Source of the DNA: Bacteroidota bacterium
GTDB taxonomy: Bacteria; Bacteroidota; Bacteroidia; Flavobacteriales; Flavobacteriaceae
DNA: 9,211 nt
NCBI GenBank assembly: GCA_022560715.1
Contig: JADFSQ010000047.1
Location: 1-9,211 of the forward strand
Direction of reading: 5' to 3'
Positions 1 to 8,679 of the stretch are shown here, piece after piece; the first letter of the stretch is position 1; each line of letters starts with the position of its first letter. The notes under the pieces were generated by a model. It made no database searches. It worked only from the letters and a program-made list of their open reading frames with translations, and was not told the origin of the DNA. The position numbers were made by a program, and so were the translations under genes.

Positions 1-128
1 TAGATGAATTTTTATTCAATTCGAAGTTAGATTTTTGAAAGACTAACTGGTTAATTTGAGGAAATTTGGCGAGAATTGGGGAAAATTCACTAAATCCAAA
101 GGAAATCCAAAGAAAAATAATCTTTTTT

Positions 129-173
129 ATGTGAAATTTTTAAAATATCTAGATATTCTTTCAAATTTCACAT
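129..173. repeat. Perfect 11-bp inverted repeat with nested palindrome
   Basis: ATGTGAAATTT at 129-139 is exactly complementary to AAATTTCACAT at 163-173. The space between them contains the perfect palindrome ATATCTAGATAT (145-156), so the segment can fold into one long two-part hairpin. No T-run follows directly on either strand, so it is not a classical terminator. It could be an end-of-transcript structure for a gene left of the window or a small palindromic repeat. Confidence 0.5.
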
Positions 174-255
174 TTCAAATCTTACCTTTTCTTTGTATTC
201 TGTAAATTAAATCTTAGGTCGAACTCAGGTTATTAAAATAGAAAATAAAAAAAAC

Positions 256-292
256 GCTGTTTCGAAGAAAATTTGGAACAGCATTTTTTATT
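256..292 (+). terminator. Rho-independent terminator
   Basis: GCTGTTTC (256-263) pairs with GGAACAGC (275-282) in an 8-bp stem with one G.U pair and an 11-nt loop. The T-rich tail ATTTTTTATT follows at 283-292. An A-rich run (about 242-254) precedes the stem, so it could also act on the minus strand. It probably ends a transcript that starts left of the window. Confidence 0.75.
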
Positions 293-460
293 AACAAAAG
301 TTAATAACTATGGTTTATAAATGGTTAATATCTATTTAGGTTAAAAATTTGCTTTTTTAGATTCTTACAATATATTAGCCAAAGAATTAACAACAACATT
401 GTTGGTTTTATTTGAAAAAATAAATTTAAACTAATTCTTAAATAAAGTAACGTTCTTTAT

Positions 461-897
461 ATAATTGTTTTTTGAGGTGTTGAGGAGCCATGTGTATGCA
501 TGTGTAAACCGAAAGACCATGAAATCTTAAAAAGTGCTGAATGTTTCGGCAGACAGTAACTAGAAAGATGGAAAGTTTCTAAAATTAGCAGGATCGAAAG
601 TGAAATCTAAATAAAAGAAGCAATGCTTTAAAGGTTGTAAATTGTGAAAACGAAATACAAACGATGAAGGATCAAGAAAAACAATTAAACTGGAGCATTT
701 TGGTAACATGTCAATTCATTTTGAAAGTTACAACACAGAATGTTTCATTGATATAGGGACACTTGAACCGAAAAGAGTGAAAGATGAAAATTCGATCATT
801 TGAGGTTAGTTGCAAAGCTAAATAGGTCATGTAGAACTGTATCAAAGAAAGCCATGTCAGAGTAGTTAATTCTACAGTGATATGGCTTTTGTTTTTT
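461..897 (+). ncRNA. Candidate long structured RNA, identity unknown
   Basis: This tract has no credible reading frame, is purine-rich on the + strand, has higher G+C than its surroundings, and ends in a strong intrinsic terminator. Visible local hairpins are TGCTGAA/TTCGGCA (535-541 with 545-551, one G.U pair, 3-nt loop) and TAGAAA/TTTCTA (561-566 with 576-581). GAAA-type motifs recur. It does not match what I know of RNase P RNA, tmRNA, SRP RNA or 6S RNA. Some strings (GTGTAAACCGAAAG near 502, GCTGAATGTTTCGGCAG near 536, CGATGAAGGATC near 662) remind me of group II intron domain I. However, I find no domain V and no reverse transcriptase, so it would be a truncated relic if it is one. The 5' end is a guess. 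Confidence 0.35.
848..897 (+). terminator. Strong intrinsic terminator with tandem G-A internal loop
   Basis: AAAGCCATGTCA (848-859) pairs with TGATATGGCTTT (878-889) in a 12-bp stem with one G.U pair. Inside are a GA/AG 2x2 internal loop (860-861 and 876-877), a 4-bp GTAG/CTAC helix (862-865 and 872-875) and a TTAATT loop. The tail is T-rich through 897. No protein gene ends just upstream, so it most likely ends the candidate RNA before it. Confidence 0.75.
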
Positions 898-1118
898 AAT
901 CACTTTTGCAACTCTTTTTTGATACGTCTTTGTGATGCTTTGTGCCTTCTTAGAGAGCTTTGTGGTTAACACAACTAATTCTTTTTACCACTAAGAACAC
1001 AAAGTTAATACACAAAGTACACTAAGAAATTTACTTCAATAATTCACATTTCATTTTAGCTTCCAGTTTTCAATCGAAATGTAATGTTTTAACCACATGT
1101 GCAACTCCTTTTTAATAC
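895..1118. repeat. 31-bp imperfect direct repeats flanking a repeat block
   Basis: Positions 895-925 and 1088-1118 match at about 26 of 31 positions. The best-conserved part is TGCAACTC, then a T-run, then ATAC, with copies 193 bp apart. They bracket the CACAAAG/CTTTGTG inverted repeat, so the unit looks like a small composite element or a duplication around an insertion. No coding capacity lies between the copies. Confidence 0.5.
926..1027. repeat. CTTTGTG / CACAAAG inverted repeat cluster
   Basis: Three CTTTGTG words (928-934, 938-944, 958-964) face two CACAAAG words (998-1004, 1011-1017) and two CACTAAG variants (989-995, 1020-1026). CTTTGTGCCTTCTTAG on the left is nearly complementary to CTAAGAACACAAAG on the right, and GTGGT (962-966) to ACCAC, so the block can fold back on itself. 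This resembles the dispersed intergenic repeats of the 'ACCACTAAGAACACAAAG' kind that I recall from many bacterial genomes. It is not a CRISPR: the words are too short, unequally spaced and inverted. Confidence 0.55.
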
Positions 1119-1172
1119 TTCCCAATACAAATTACTTCATATTAGATTGATGCAAAACACTATCAAATTTCG

Positions 1173-1180
1173 TATATTCG
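1173..1180 (+). promoter_or_regulatory. Possible Bacteroidota -7 box for icd
   Basis: TATATTCG resembles the Bacteroidota -7 consensus TAnnTTTG with one mismatch. A TTG at 1147-1149 lies 23 bp upstream, within the usual spacing of the -33 element. The resulting leader before the ATG at 1246 would be roughly 60 nt. Confidence 0.3.
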
Positions 1181-1212
1181 CATCACGAAAAATTGGATAT
1201 TAATTACAATAA

Positions 1213-3462
<2,250 letters not shown>

Positions 3463-3483
3463 AAATATAGTTTCTTTTTTATG

Positions 3484-3619
3484 GCGTTCCCTTTATTTTG
3501 GAATATGTCCAAAATAAAGGTCGTGTCTTTCACTATATCTTTTTATGCTAAAACAGTTTCGATCTCACTTAAAAATTTTCATAAAGCATAAAAAGGATGC
3601 CGTTGCAACCACTAACGCA
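3484..3619 (+). repeat. Structured intergenic repeat, flavobacterial type
   Basis: The segment fits a three-helix fold. GCGTT (3484-3488) can pair with AACGC (3614-3618). CCTTTATTTTGG (3490-3501) pairs perfectly with CCAAAATAAAGG (3509-3520) over a 7-nt loop. CTTTTTATGC (3539-3548) pairs perfectly with GCATAAAAAG (3586-3595). The fixed words GGCGTTCCC, TTTCACTATATCTTTTT and AAAAGGATGCCGTTGCAACC, ending in CTAACGCA, match an intergenic repeat I recall from Flavobacteriia, in which hairpin arms vary and these words are kept. Lying between two same-strand genes, the 12-bp hairpin may also end icd transcription. A mobile or RNA function is inference. Confidence 0.6.
3490..3544 (+). terminator. 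Probable icd transcription terminator inside the repeat
   Basis: A perfect 12-bp stem (3490-3501 with 3509-3520) starts 27 bp after the icd stop. The nearest T-run is CTTTTT at 3539-3544, further from the stem than is typical, so termination efficiency is uncertain. ATATAGT just after the stop (about 3465-3471) can also pair with ACTATAT (3532-3538), which would place that T-run directly behind a longer outer stem. Confidence 0.4.
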
Positions 3620-3633
3620 AAACAAAAATTGTG

Positions 3634-3641
3634 TACTTTTG
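3634..3641 (+). promoter_or_regulatory. -7 promoter box of murQ
   Basis: TACTTTTG is an exact match to the Bacteroidota TAnnTTTG -7 consensus. It lies four bases before the murQ ATG, so the transcript would be leaderless or nearly so. No convincing TTTG -33 element is seen at the usual distance. The box sits just outside the structured repeat. Confidence 0.45.
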
Positions 3642-3645
3642 AACT

Positions 3646-4467
3646 ATGAGTTTCACCAAAACTACAGAGCAAGATTCAAATTATGATCATCTGGAAAAGA
3701 TGACTATTAAAGAATTGCTTTCAAACATAAACAACGAAGATAAAACTATTCCTCTTGCTGTCGAAAAAACGCTTCCTCAAATAGAAAAACTAATTAAGCA
3801 GGTTGTAAAAAAACTTAAAAACGGAGGGCGTCTATTTTATATTGGTGCAGGAACAAGTGGGCGTCTGGGTATTTTAGATGCCAGCGAATGTCCACCTACA
3901 TTTGGAGTGTCTCACGATTTAGTTATTGGATTAATTGCTGGAGGAGATTCAGCAATTCGAAAAGCTGTTGAATTTGCCGAAGATTCTACAACACAAGGTT
4001 GGGAAGATTTAAAAGCATTTAGCATCACGAACAAAGACATAGTAATTGGTATTGCAGCATCAGGCACTACACCTTATGTCGTTGGTACTTTGCAACAATG
4101 TATCAAAAATAATATTACTACAGGTTGTATTACTTGTAACCAAAATAGTCCCTTATCTAAAACATCTCAATTCCCAATAGAAGTAATAGTAGGACCCGAA
4201 TTTATAACTGGTAGTTCCCGAATGAAAGCAGGTTCCGCACAAAAATTAATACTCAATATGATTACAACTTCTACGATGATTCAGTTAGGAAAAGTAAAAG
4301 GAAACAAAATGATAGATATGCAATTAAGTAATAATAAACTGGTAGATAGAGGAGAAAAAATGCTAATTACCGAACTTAATATTACTCAAGAAAAAGCACA
4401 AGAATTATTAGATAAACATCAAAATGTACGTGAAGCCATTAAATATTTTAACGATGGAAGAAAATAA
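3646..4467 (+). CDS. murQ: N-acetylmuramic acid 6-phosphate etherase
   Basis: MurQ cleaves the lactyl ether of MurNAc-6-phosphate to give GlcNAc-6-phosphate and D-lactate, feeding recycled or imported cell-wall sugar into amino-sugar metabolism in the cytoplasm. The 273-aa protein is one SIS domain. The phosphosugar site GAGTSGRLG spans residues 67-75, the signature DASECPPTFG spans 78-87 with E81 matching catalytic Glu83 of E. coli, and E112 in EFAED matches Glu114. SGTTPY and the C-terminal GSSRMKAGSAQK segment are also present. It is about 25 residues shorter than the E. coli enzyme, which I take as normal for the group because no core motif is missing. The last 14 bases overlap the next gene, implying co-transcription. 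No MurNAc transporter or kinase lies nearby. Confidence 0.95.
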   Translation: MSFTKTTEQDSNYDHLEKMTIKELLSNINNEDKTIPLAVEKTLPQIEKLIKQVVKKLKNGGRLFYIGAGTSGRLGILDASECPPTFGVSHDLVIGLIAGGDSAIRKAVEFAEDSTTQGWEDLKAFSITNKDIVIGIAASGTTPYVVGTLQQCIKNNITTGCITCNQNSPLSKTSQFPIEVIVGPEFITGSSRMKAGSAQKLILNMITTSTMIQLGKVKGNKMIDMQLSNNKLVDRGEKMLITELNITQEKAQELLDKHQNVREAIKYFNDGRK

Positions 4468-4699
4468 AACAGATAAAGAACTGCTTATAAAAGGATTAAA
4501 GAAAATGGGGGTATCTTTAGTTTTTATGTTTTCGGGTCCTACACTACTTTATATTGCTTTTAGTAATAAAGAAAAACCACTTTATATTCCTTTACTTTTT
4601 TTAAGTTTAATTATTTGCGGAACTGCAATCTTTTTAGCCTTCAAAGGCATACAAACTATTATGAACAGTATGTTTGGGAAGAATTCTAATTCAAATTAA
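4454..4699 (+). CDS. Small two-TM membrane protein, DUF6095-like
   Basis: This 81-aa protein of unknown function has a charged N-terminus rich in Lys and Glu, then two hydrophobic segments (about residues 20-37 and 44-65) joined by a short loop with NKEKP. It probably sits in the inner membrane as a hairpin. The pattern KGLKKMGVSLVFMFSGPTLLYIAF resembles, in outline, the small flavobacterial family DUF6095; this is recognition, not a search result. I chose the ATG at 4454, which overlaps murQ by 14 bp; an upstream ATG at 4424 would add ten residues that merely read murQ in another frame. The pairing with murQ suggests translational coupling. The 3' end overlaps the convergent DinB-like gene by 14 bp. 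Confidence 0.75.
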   Translation: MEENKTDKELLIKGLKKMGVSLVFMFSGPTLLYIAFSNKEKPLYIPLLFLSLIICGTAIFLAFKGIQTIMNSMFGKNSNSN

Positions 4700-5189
4700 T
4701 TTTTGGTCTTGGTGTTGTTGGATTATAACCAAAATCAGCATCTTGAAACTTAATCCCAAGATTGTCCAAAATATAATTTATAATAGCATAATGATGTATT
4801 GCGTGGCTATTTGCTTGCGCAAATACAGCACCCAATGTGTACTGTATTTCGATTTTACCTAAACCTAAATCATCTATAACAAATATTTTATCTTCTGCTT
4901 TACAATCAATTTTATTCAATTTATTAATAATTATATTTAAATATTGTTCAGCATCTTCACAATTGCATTCAACATTATTGTTGCGTTTCCTTGCTGTTAA
5001 ATCTATTCGCTTTTTAGAATTTATATTTAAAACACAATCATAAAAATCTAAAATATGTCTTATATGGCAACCTAAACTAGAATAATAAGGAGATACAGAA
5101 TTATTGCTTAACTCTTCATTAGTCAAATTAGACAGTAATATACTGGTTTTTTGAAGCGTTTTCAGATTAGATTGGATGATTGTGTTCAT
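4686..5189 (-). CDS. DinB-like / DfsB-family putative metal-dependent protein
   Basis: This 167-aa protein has the size and helical pattern of the DinB four-helix-bundle superfamily, whose members often bind a divalent metal through three histidines and include thiol-dependent transferases and hydrolases. Candidate ligands are H45 in GCHIRHILDFYD (40-51), with H42 as the alternative, plus H129 and H133 in SHAIHHYAIINYIL (128-141). These match the spacing of helices 2 and 4. The substrate cannot be told from sequence. It is transcribed toward the murQ operon and overlaps the upstream membrane-protein gene tail-to-tail by 14 bp. Its start region faces the former promoter side of the metalloprotease gene, so the two genes were divergent before the IS arrived. 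Confidence 0.8.
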   Translation of the reverse strand: MNTIIQSNLKTLQKTSILLSNLTNEELSNNSVSPYYSSLGCHIRHILDFYDCVLNINSKKRIDLTARKRNNNVECNCEDAEQYLNIIINKLNKIDCKAEDKIFVIDDLGLGKIEIQYTLGAVFAQANSHAIHHYAIINYILDNLGIKFQDADFGYNPTTPRPKINLN

Positions 5190-5194
5190 AGAAA

Positions 5195-5202
5195 CGAATG
5201 TA
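5195..5202 (-). promoter_or_regulatory. Possible -7 box of the DinB-like gene
   Basis: On the minus strand TACATTCG fits TAnnTTTG with one mismatch and ends five bases before the ATG, the same near-leaderless arrangement as at murQ. No clear -33 TTTG is seen upstream. Confidence 0.3.
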
Positions 5203-5275
5203 ATTAATTAATTTGAATTTAAAAATAATTATCATATTTAGTCTGTAAATTTTATTATCCTTACTATATTATATC

Positions 5276-5295
5276 ATTTTTTTGTATATCCGTAA
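5276..5295. repeat. Left terminal inverted repeat of the IS
   Basis: It reads ATTTTTTT then GTATATCCGTAA and is the exact reverse complement of the copy at 6259-6278. The transposase stop codon lies only five bases inside it. Confidence 0.85.
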
Positions 5296-5299
5296 TTCG

Positions 5300-6211
5300 T
5301 CATAACCCTGTAATTCCAGCAATAACAAGCCTGTCAAATATCCGTTCTCCAAAATACCTGCGATTTAACTTGTAAATAAACTCATTAAGGTATAATTGTA
5401 AATATTTTCTTTTAATTTTATGGTAATTGCCTGTAAAATTTCTTTTGGCATTACTAATTACTATATGAACCCACTTTAATGTTTCTTTTGTTGTTTGTTT
5501 ATCAGACTTCTCTGTTATGTGTATTTCAACATAGTCTGCAATATTTACATAAGAGGTGCTTTTGTCAGAGAACACTATAATTTCATCATCATCTATGTTG
5601 TCTTTCAATACATCATCTGCTCCATCTGCTTTATGGTCATCAAGAACTTTTGCTTTAAAATACCTGCATTGCCTTTCTACTTTTCCTGTATCAATATCTT
5701 CTAAAACGGTACTTTCTGCCATAATCATAACATTAGCATTGGTCTTGCTGCCACGACCTGATTTTTGTGTTTTGTGTTCATATTTAGAAGCCTCTATTGT
5801 AAAATAGCCTTCATCCATTTCTATCATTCCTTCTAAAGTGTAACGATCATCTCTTTTGCCCATCGCTTTACGTAGTTTATGAATCATTGCCCAAACAGGT
5901 TCGTAGCGTTTTAATCCTAATTGACGTTGGATCTCTTTAGAAGAAAATCCCTTCTTGGTAGCACTAAGTAAGAACATCGTTTTATACCAAACTAAAAAAG
6001 GTAAATTTGAACTTTGCATAATCGTTCCACTTCTCAAGGATGTACGGCTTCTACATTGTTTACACTCATAACTCCATTGACTTTTTATCCAATAATGCTT
6101 ATCATGCCCACATCTTCTACAATTTATACCTATTTTATCTCGTTCTGCCTTAAAATGATTCCTACACGATTCTTCACTATCAAAATGTGCCGTAAAACTA
6201 AATATATTCAT
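5300..6211 (-). CDS. IS1595-family transposase (ISXO2-like)
   Basis: This DDE-type transposase moves the surrounding IS. From the chosen start it is 303 aa, normal for the family and undamaged. Numbering from an alternative upstream ATG (at 6238), an N-terminal zinc ribbon has C40, C43, C59 and C62. A helix-turn-helix-like part follows (SSKEIQRQLGLKRYEPVWAMIHKLR, about 99-123). The catalytic domain has D142 in EMDEGYF, D225 in VFSDKS, N263 in VISNAK, and the terminal block YLNEFIYKLNRRYFGER (283-299) supplying the last acidic or basic residue. I prefer the start at 6211 because MNIFSFTAHF is the usual N-terminus in Bacteroidota relatives and an AGAGAAAATAAAG stretch precedes it; 6238 would add nine residues. 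Confidence 0.9.
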   Translation of the reverse strand: MNIFSFTAHFDSEESCRNHFKAERDKIGINCRRCGHDKHYWIKSQWSYECKQCRSRTSLRSGTIMQSSNLPFLVWYKTMFLLSATKKGFSSKEIQRQLGLKRYEPVWAMIHKLRKAMGKRDDRYTLEGMIEMDEGYFTIEASKYEHKTQKSGRGSKTNANVMIMAESTVLEDIDTGKVERQCRYFKAKVLDDHKADGADDVLKDNIDDDEIIVFSDKSTSYVNIADYVEIHITEKSDKQTTKETLKWVHIVISNAKRNFTGNYHKIKRKYLQLYLNEFIYKLNRRYFGERIFDRLVIAGITGL

Positions 6212-6258
6212 ATCTTTATTTTCTCTAAAGATAAGCATTAATTATCAATTATTAGTGT

Positions 6259-6278
6259 TTACGGATATACAAAAAAAT
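6259..6278. repeat. Right terminal inverted repeat of the IS
   Basis: It reads TTACGGATATAC then AAAAAAAT, the exact reverse complement of 5276-5295. Its A-run reads in frame as two lysine codons in front of the protease signal peptide. Confidence 0.85.
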
Positions 6279-8084
6279 TATTACTCGTTTGTTTAGTGTT
6301 TCTTCTTTCTGTAGATAGTTTCGCTCAAAAAGATCAATCCACATCAGTATTCAAAGAAGTTTATGAATTACCGGCAAAAGTTTTATCAACTAGTCAACAA
6401 TCACGATTACAAAAATTAAAACAAACAGATAATTTTTTAAATGTCACCCTTATAAAAGTAGAAGGGTTAGCGAAAGCTATAAAAGAAAATTCACTTGATT
6501 TTGATTTACCAGGTATTTCAATAAAAGCTAATATCAAAACTAAAAGTATTGATTATTCCGCAAAAAATAATTTTATATGGAACGGTACTTTTAACAAAGG
6601 AGAGGTTATCCTTATTAATGAAAACGGAAGAACTTATGGTCACATTAGGAATAATGGATCTGTATTCGATATTCAATATTTAGAGAATGGTTATGCTGCA
6701 CTTATAGAATACAATATGGAGAAGTTGAACCAAATAAATTGAGCTTTTAATGGCGAACATGATGAGAAGGGCTCCATAAAATTATCACCATCTGTAAAAA
6801 GTGGAGAAGGCTCTGAAGAATTGGGAGCTAAAGGTGGCTCAAGTCCATTGGTTAGGGTTTTAGTGCTTTATACCCCTGCGGCAGAAGCATCTGGAATGAA
6901 TATGTCAGACCTGTCTAATACAGCGATAGGTCAATGGGTAATGGCCTCAATAAATAGTGCTGTTATTTCTGGCTTAGAAATTGCCGGGATTGAACCATTT
7001 AATTTTGTTGAAACTACGAATATGGCTAATGATGTTACAGATTTAAAAAACAATATTAATGCACAGCAATTACGAGATCAATTTGAAGCTGACATTGTGC
7101 TTTTATTTACAGATGGCAGCTATTTTTCACGTGGTAGGGTTGCTGCTATTGGGCCATCAGATAACGACGCATATGGCATCGTTCAAGTTGCAAACGCAAC
7201 TTCTACTATTACTTTTTCTCATGAAGCGGCTCATTTGTTTGGTGCAAGGCATCAGAATGATCCCGAAACTGGAGATGCTCATGGGCATGACTGGCAAACA
7301 GGATGGCTGTTTTGGATAAACAAGTACGGTTCTGTAATGCGCACTAGTGCTTCTGGCAGAACAAGAGTACTTCATTTTTCTAATCCCAAAAAAACTCACG
7401 AAGGTAAAGCAACTGGAGTAAGCAATATTAGCTTTAATGCAAGAGTAATTAATGTAAATGGTCAAATTGTAGAAGATTTCAGATATACTCAACCGAGCCT
7501 AACAACATCTATTTACGGTCCAGCTTCGGCCAATGATGGAGATGCATTATTTTTTTCAAGTGGCACAAGTAATGGACAACCACCGTATACTTATATATGG
7601 GAGGCAGATACCGGTAGTGGTTACTTTACAGTTGGTTATACCAGTACACTTAACTTATACCATGCCAACTGATAAAGACCTTGATCTTAGACTAACGGTA
7701 ACAGATGCTAATTCAGAACAAGCTATAGATTATTATTTTGTTAGAAATCTATTTTTAGATGGAGGTCCCTGTACAGAATGTCCAGATAATACTTTAGATG
7801 CCCTAACCGAGGAGGAAACTAAAAATTTAAATAGTAACAAAATATTGTTGTTTCCAAACCCTGCGTCAAATTTAATAAAAGCTGTGCTTCCCAAGAAAAT
7901 TGCAGAAAATTGTACTAAAATTCAAATTATTGATCTACATGGCGTTGTTGTTTTAGAAAAAAGTGAGCTACAATCTAAGCAACTAGTACAAATTATAAAC
8001 GTTTCATCATTAAAACAAGGCCTGTATTTATTAAAAATTATAGGCAATGGCACTGTCCAAACCACTAAATTTATTAAAAAATAA
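6272..8084 (+). pseudogene. Secreted M12-like zinc metalloprotease with T9SS tail, disrupted
   Basis: The ancestral product was an exported protease of about 600 aa. Reading through the lesions gives: a signal peptide (two Lys, then LLLVCLVFLLSVDSFA before Q, 6272-6331); a propeptide-like region to about 6800; and a metzincin domain with VRVLVLYTPAAEA at about 6845, zinc motif HEAAHLFGARH (HExxHxxGxxH, 7220-7252) and a Met-turn candidate GSVM at 7328-7339. An Ig/PKD-like domain (about 7513-7740) and a type A T9SS sorting domain starting near LLFPNPASN (7848) and ending in TTKFIKK follow. Lesions: the IS has removed the start codon; TGA at 6740-6742 is in frame; and a +1 shift at about 7658 moves reading from frame 2 to frame 3, with homology-like sequence (MPTDKDLDLRLTV) continuing at once. 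Apparent GTG (6296) and TTG (6821) starts are artefacts of these breaks. Confidence 0.88.
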
Positions 8085-8085
8085 A

Positions 8086-8637
8086 ATGATGACTAAAAAA
8101 TTACTTCTATTTATTTTGATTGTTATCATCATGGCGTGTATTAATGATGATAATATTGGGCCTGATAAAATAGGAGAGGTAACAGCTTTAAAAAATGGGA
8201 TAGAATGGTCTGCTAATATTTATAATTTTGGCAAAAGCTTACCTTTTGATATAGGTTTTAGCATGGGAATTAAAGTATATAATAATAAGGGATTTTTGAG
8301 AGAGGATTTATATTTTTATAGATTCCAAAATCATTTTAATCCTCAAACAATATATCTTACTAATGCTCATGTTGAGAATGATAGTGTAGGTGTTTTTTAT
8401 ACAACATTAATTGATGATGGTGATGTGCTTGGAGATATTTATGACTTAGATACCACAACTACCAATAATTTTATACAAATAACAAGTTATAATTCATCAA
8501 AGGCAGAGATAAAAGGAATATTTAATGTGTCTTTAATTTTAACCAGAGATGATGGGGACGGTGACCCGCCTCCTCAAACTATTGAGCTAAAAAATGGAAA
8601 ATTTAGTGTAAAAGTAGATAGAGCGTGGTTCGAATAG
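8086..8637 (+). CDS. Hypothetical outer-membrane or surface lipoprotein
   Basis: This 183-aa protein has a signal peptide with two Lys, a hydrophobic run (LLLFILIVIIMA) and a lipobox cysteine at residue 18 (IMAC). After the cysteine comes INDDN, an acidic patch like the surface-export signals of Bacteroidota lipoproteins, so the protein may face outside. The body is beta-rich, with ALKNGIEWSAN near the start and IELKNGKFSVKVDRAWF at the end, a layout seen in small Bacteroidota lipoproteins such as DUF6252-type proteins; that family link is only an impression. It starts one base after the protease stop, so it was probably co-transcribed with the protease and may depend on another promoter now. 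I begin at 8086; the ATG at 8089 and an upstream in-frame ATG at 8047 inside the protease tail are alternatives. Confidence 0.75.
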   Translation: MMTKKLLLFILIVIIMACINDDNIGPDKIGEVTALKNGIEWSANIYNFGKSLPFDIGFSMGIKVYNNKGFLREDLYFYRFQNHFNPQTIYLTNAHVENDSVGVFYTTLIDDGDVLGDIYDLDTTTTNNFIQITSYNSSKAEIKGIFNVSLILTRDDGDGDPPPQTIELKNGKFSVKVDRAWFE

Positions 8638-8679
8638 TCTAGCGTTGAATGTCTGATTGTTACGACCTTGTCTGAGTCA

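Larger units (their letters stand above)
5276..6278 (-). mobile_element. IS1595-family insertion sequence, complete
   Basis: The element is about 1.0 kb, bounded by 20-bp perfect terminal inverted repeats at 5276-5295 and 6259-6278. Each has a run of seven T outside GTATATCCGTAA on the left, and the complement on the right. It encodes one intact transposase on the minus strand that fills nearly the whole element. The family usually makes an 8-bp target duplication; none is visible here, because ATTATATC on the left and TTATTACT on the right differ. The right end lies at the first codons of the metalloprotease gene. The exact outer border within the poly-A/poly-T runs is uncertain by a few bases because target A-runs could be included. 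Confidence 0.85.

Noticed and set aside
708..803. 31-codon open frame starting at ATG in the non-coding tract
   Set aside because: It is too short to be significant, has no ribosome-binding signal or known motif, and lies inside the candidate structured RNA.
928..1026. CRISPR-like array of CTTTGTG/CACAAAG words
   Set aside because: The words are 7 bp, occur in both orientations with uneven gaps, and no cas genes are present.
5495..5807. Two plus-strand open frames opposite the transposase
   Set aside because: They are antisense shadows of an intact transposase gene, with no recognisable domain.
6296..6742. Separate 148-aa gene starting at GTG
   Set aside because: The GTG lies inside the hydrophobic core of a signal peptide and the frame continues past the TGA into the protease, so it is the 5' part of one broken gene.
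6740..6742. TGA as recoded selenocysteine or an alternative genetic code
   Set aside because: The transposase ends in TGA normally, no SECIS-like element is evident, and the same gene has two other lesions, so a nonsense mutation is simpler.
7059..7492. Shadow open frames on both strands over the zinc-binding domain
   Set aside because: They conflict with the HExxHxxGxxH-bearing frame and have no family features.
6821..7672. Separate 283-aa protease starting at TTG
   Set aside because: It is in the same frame as the upstream piece and ends at a frameshift in the middle of the Ig/PKD-like domain; it is a fragment of the pseudogene.
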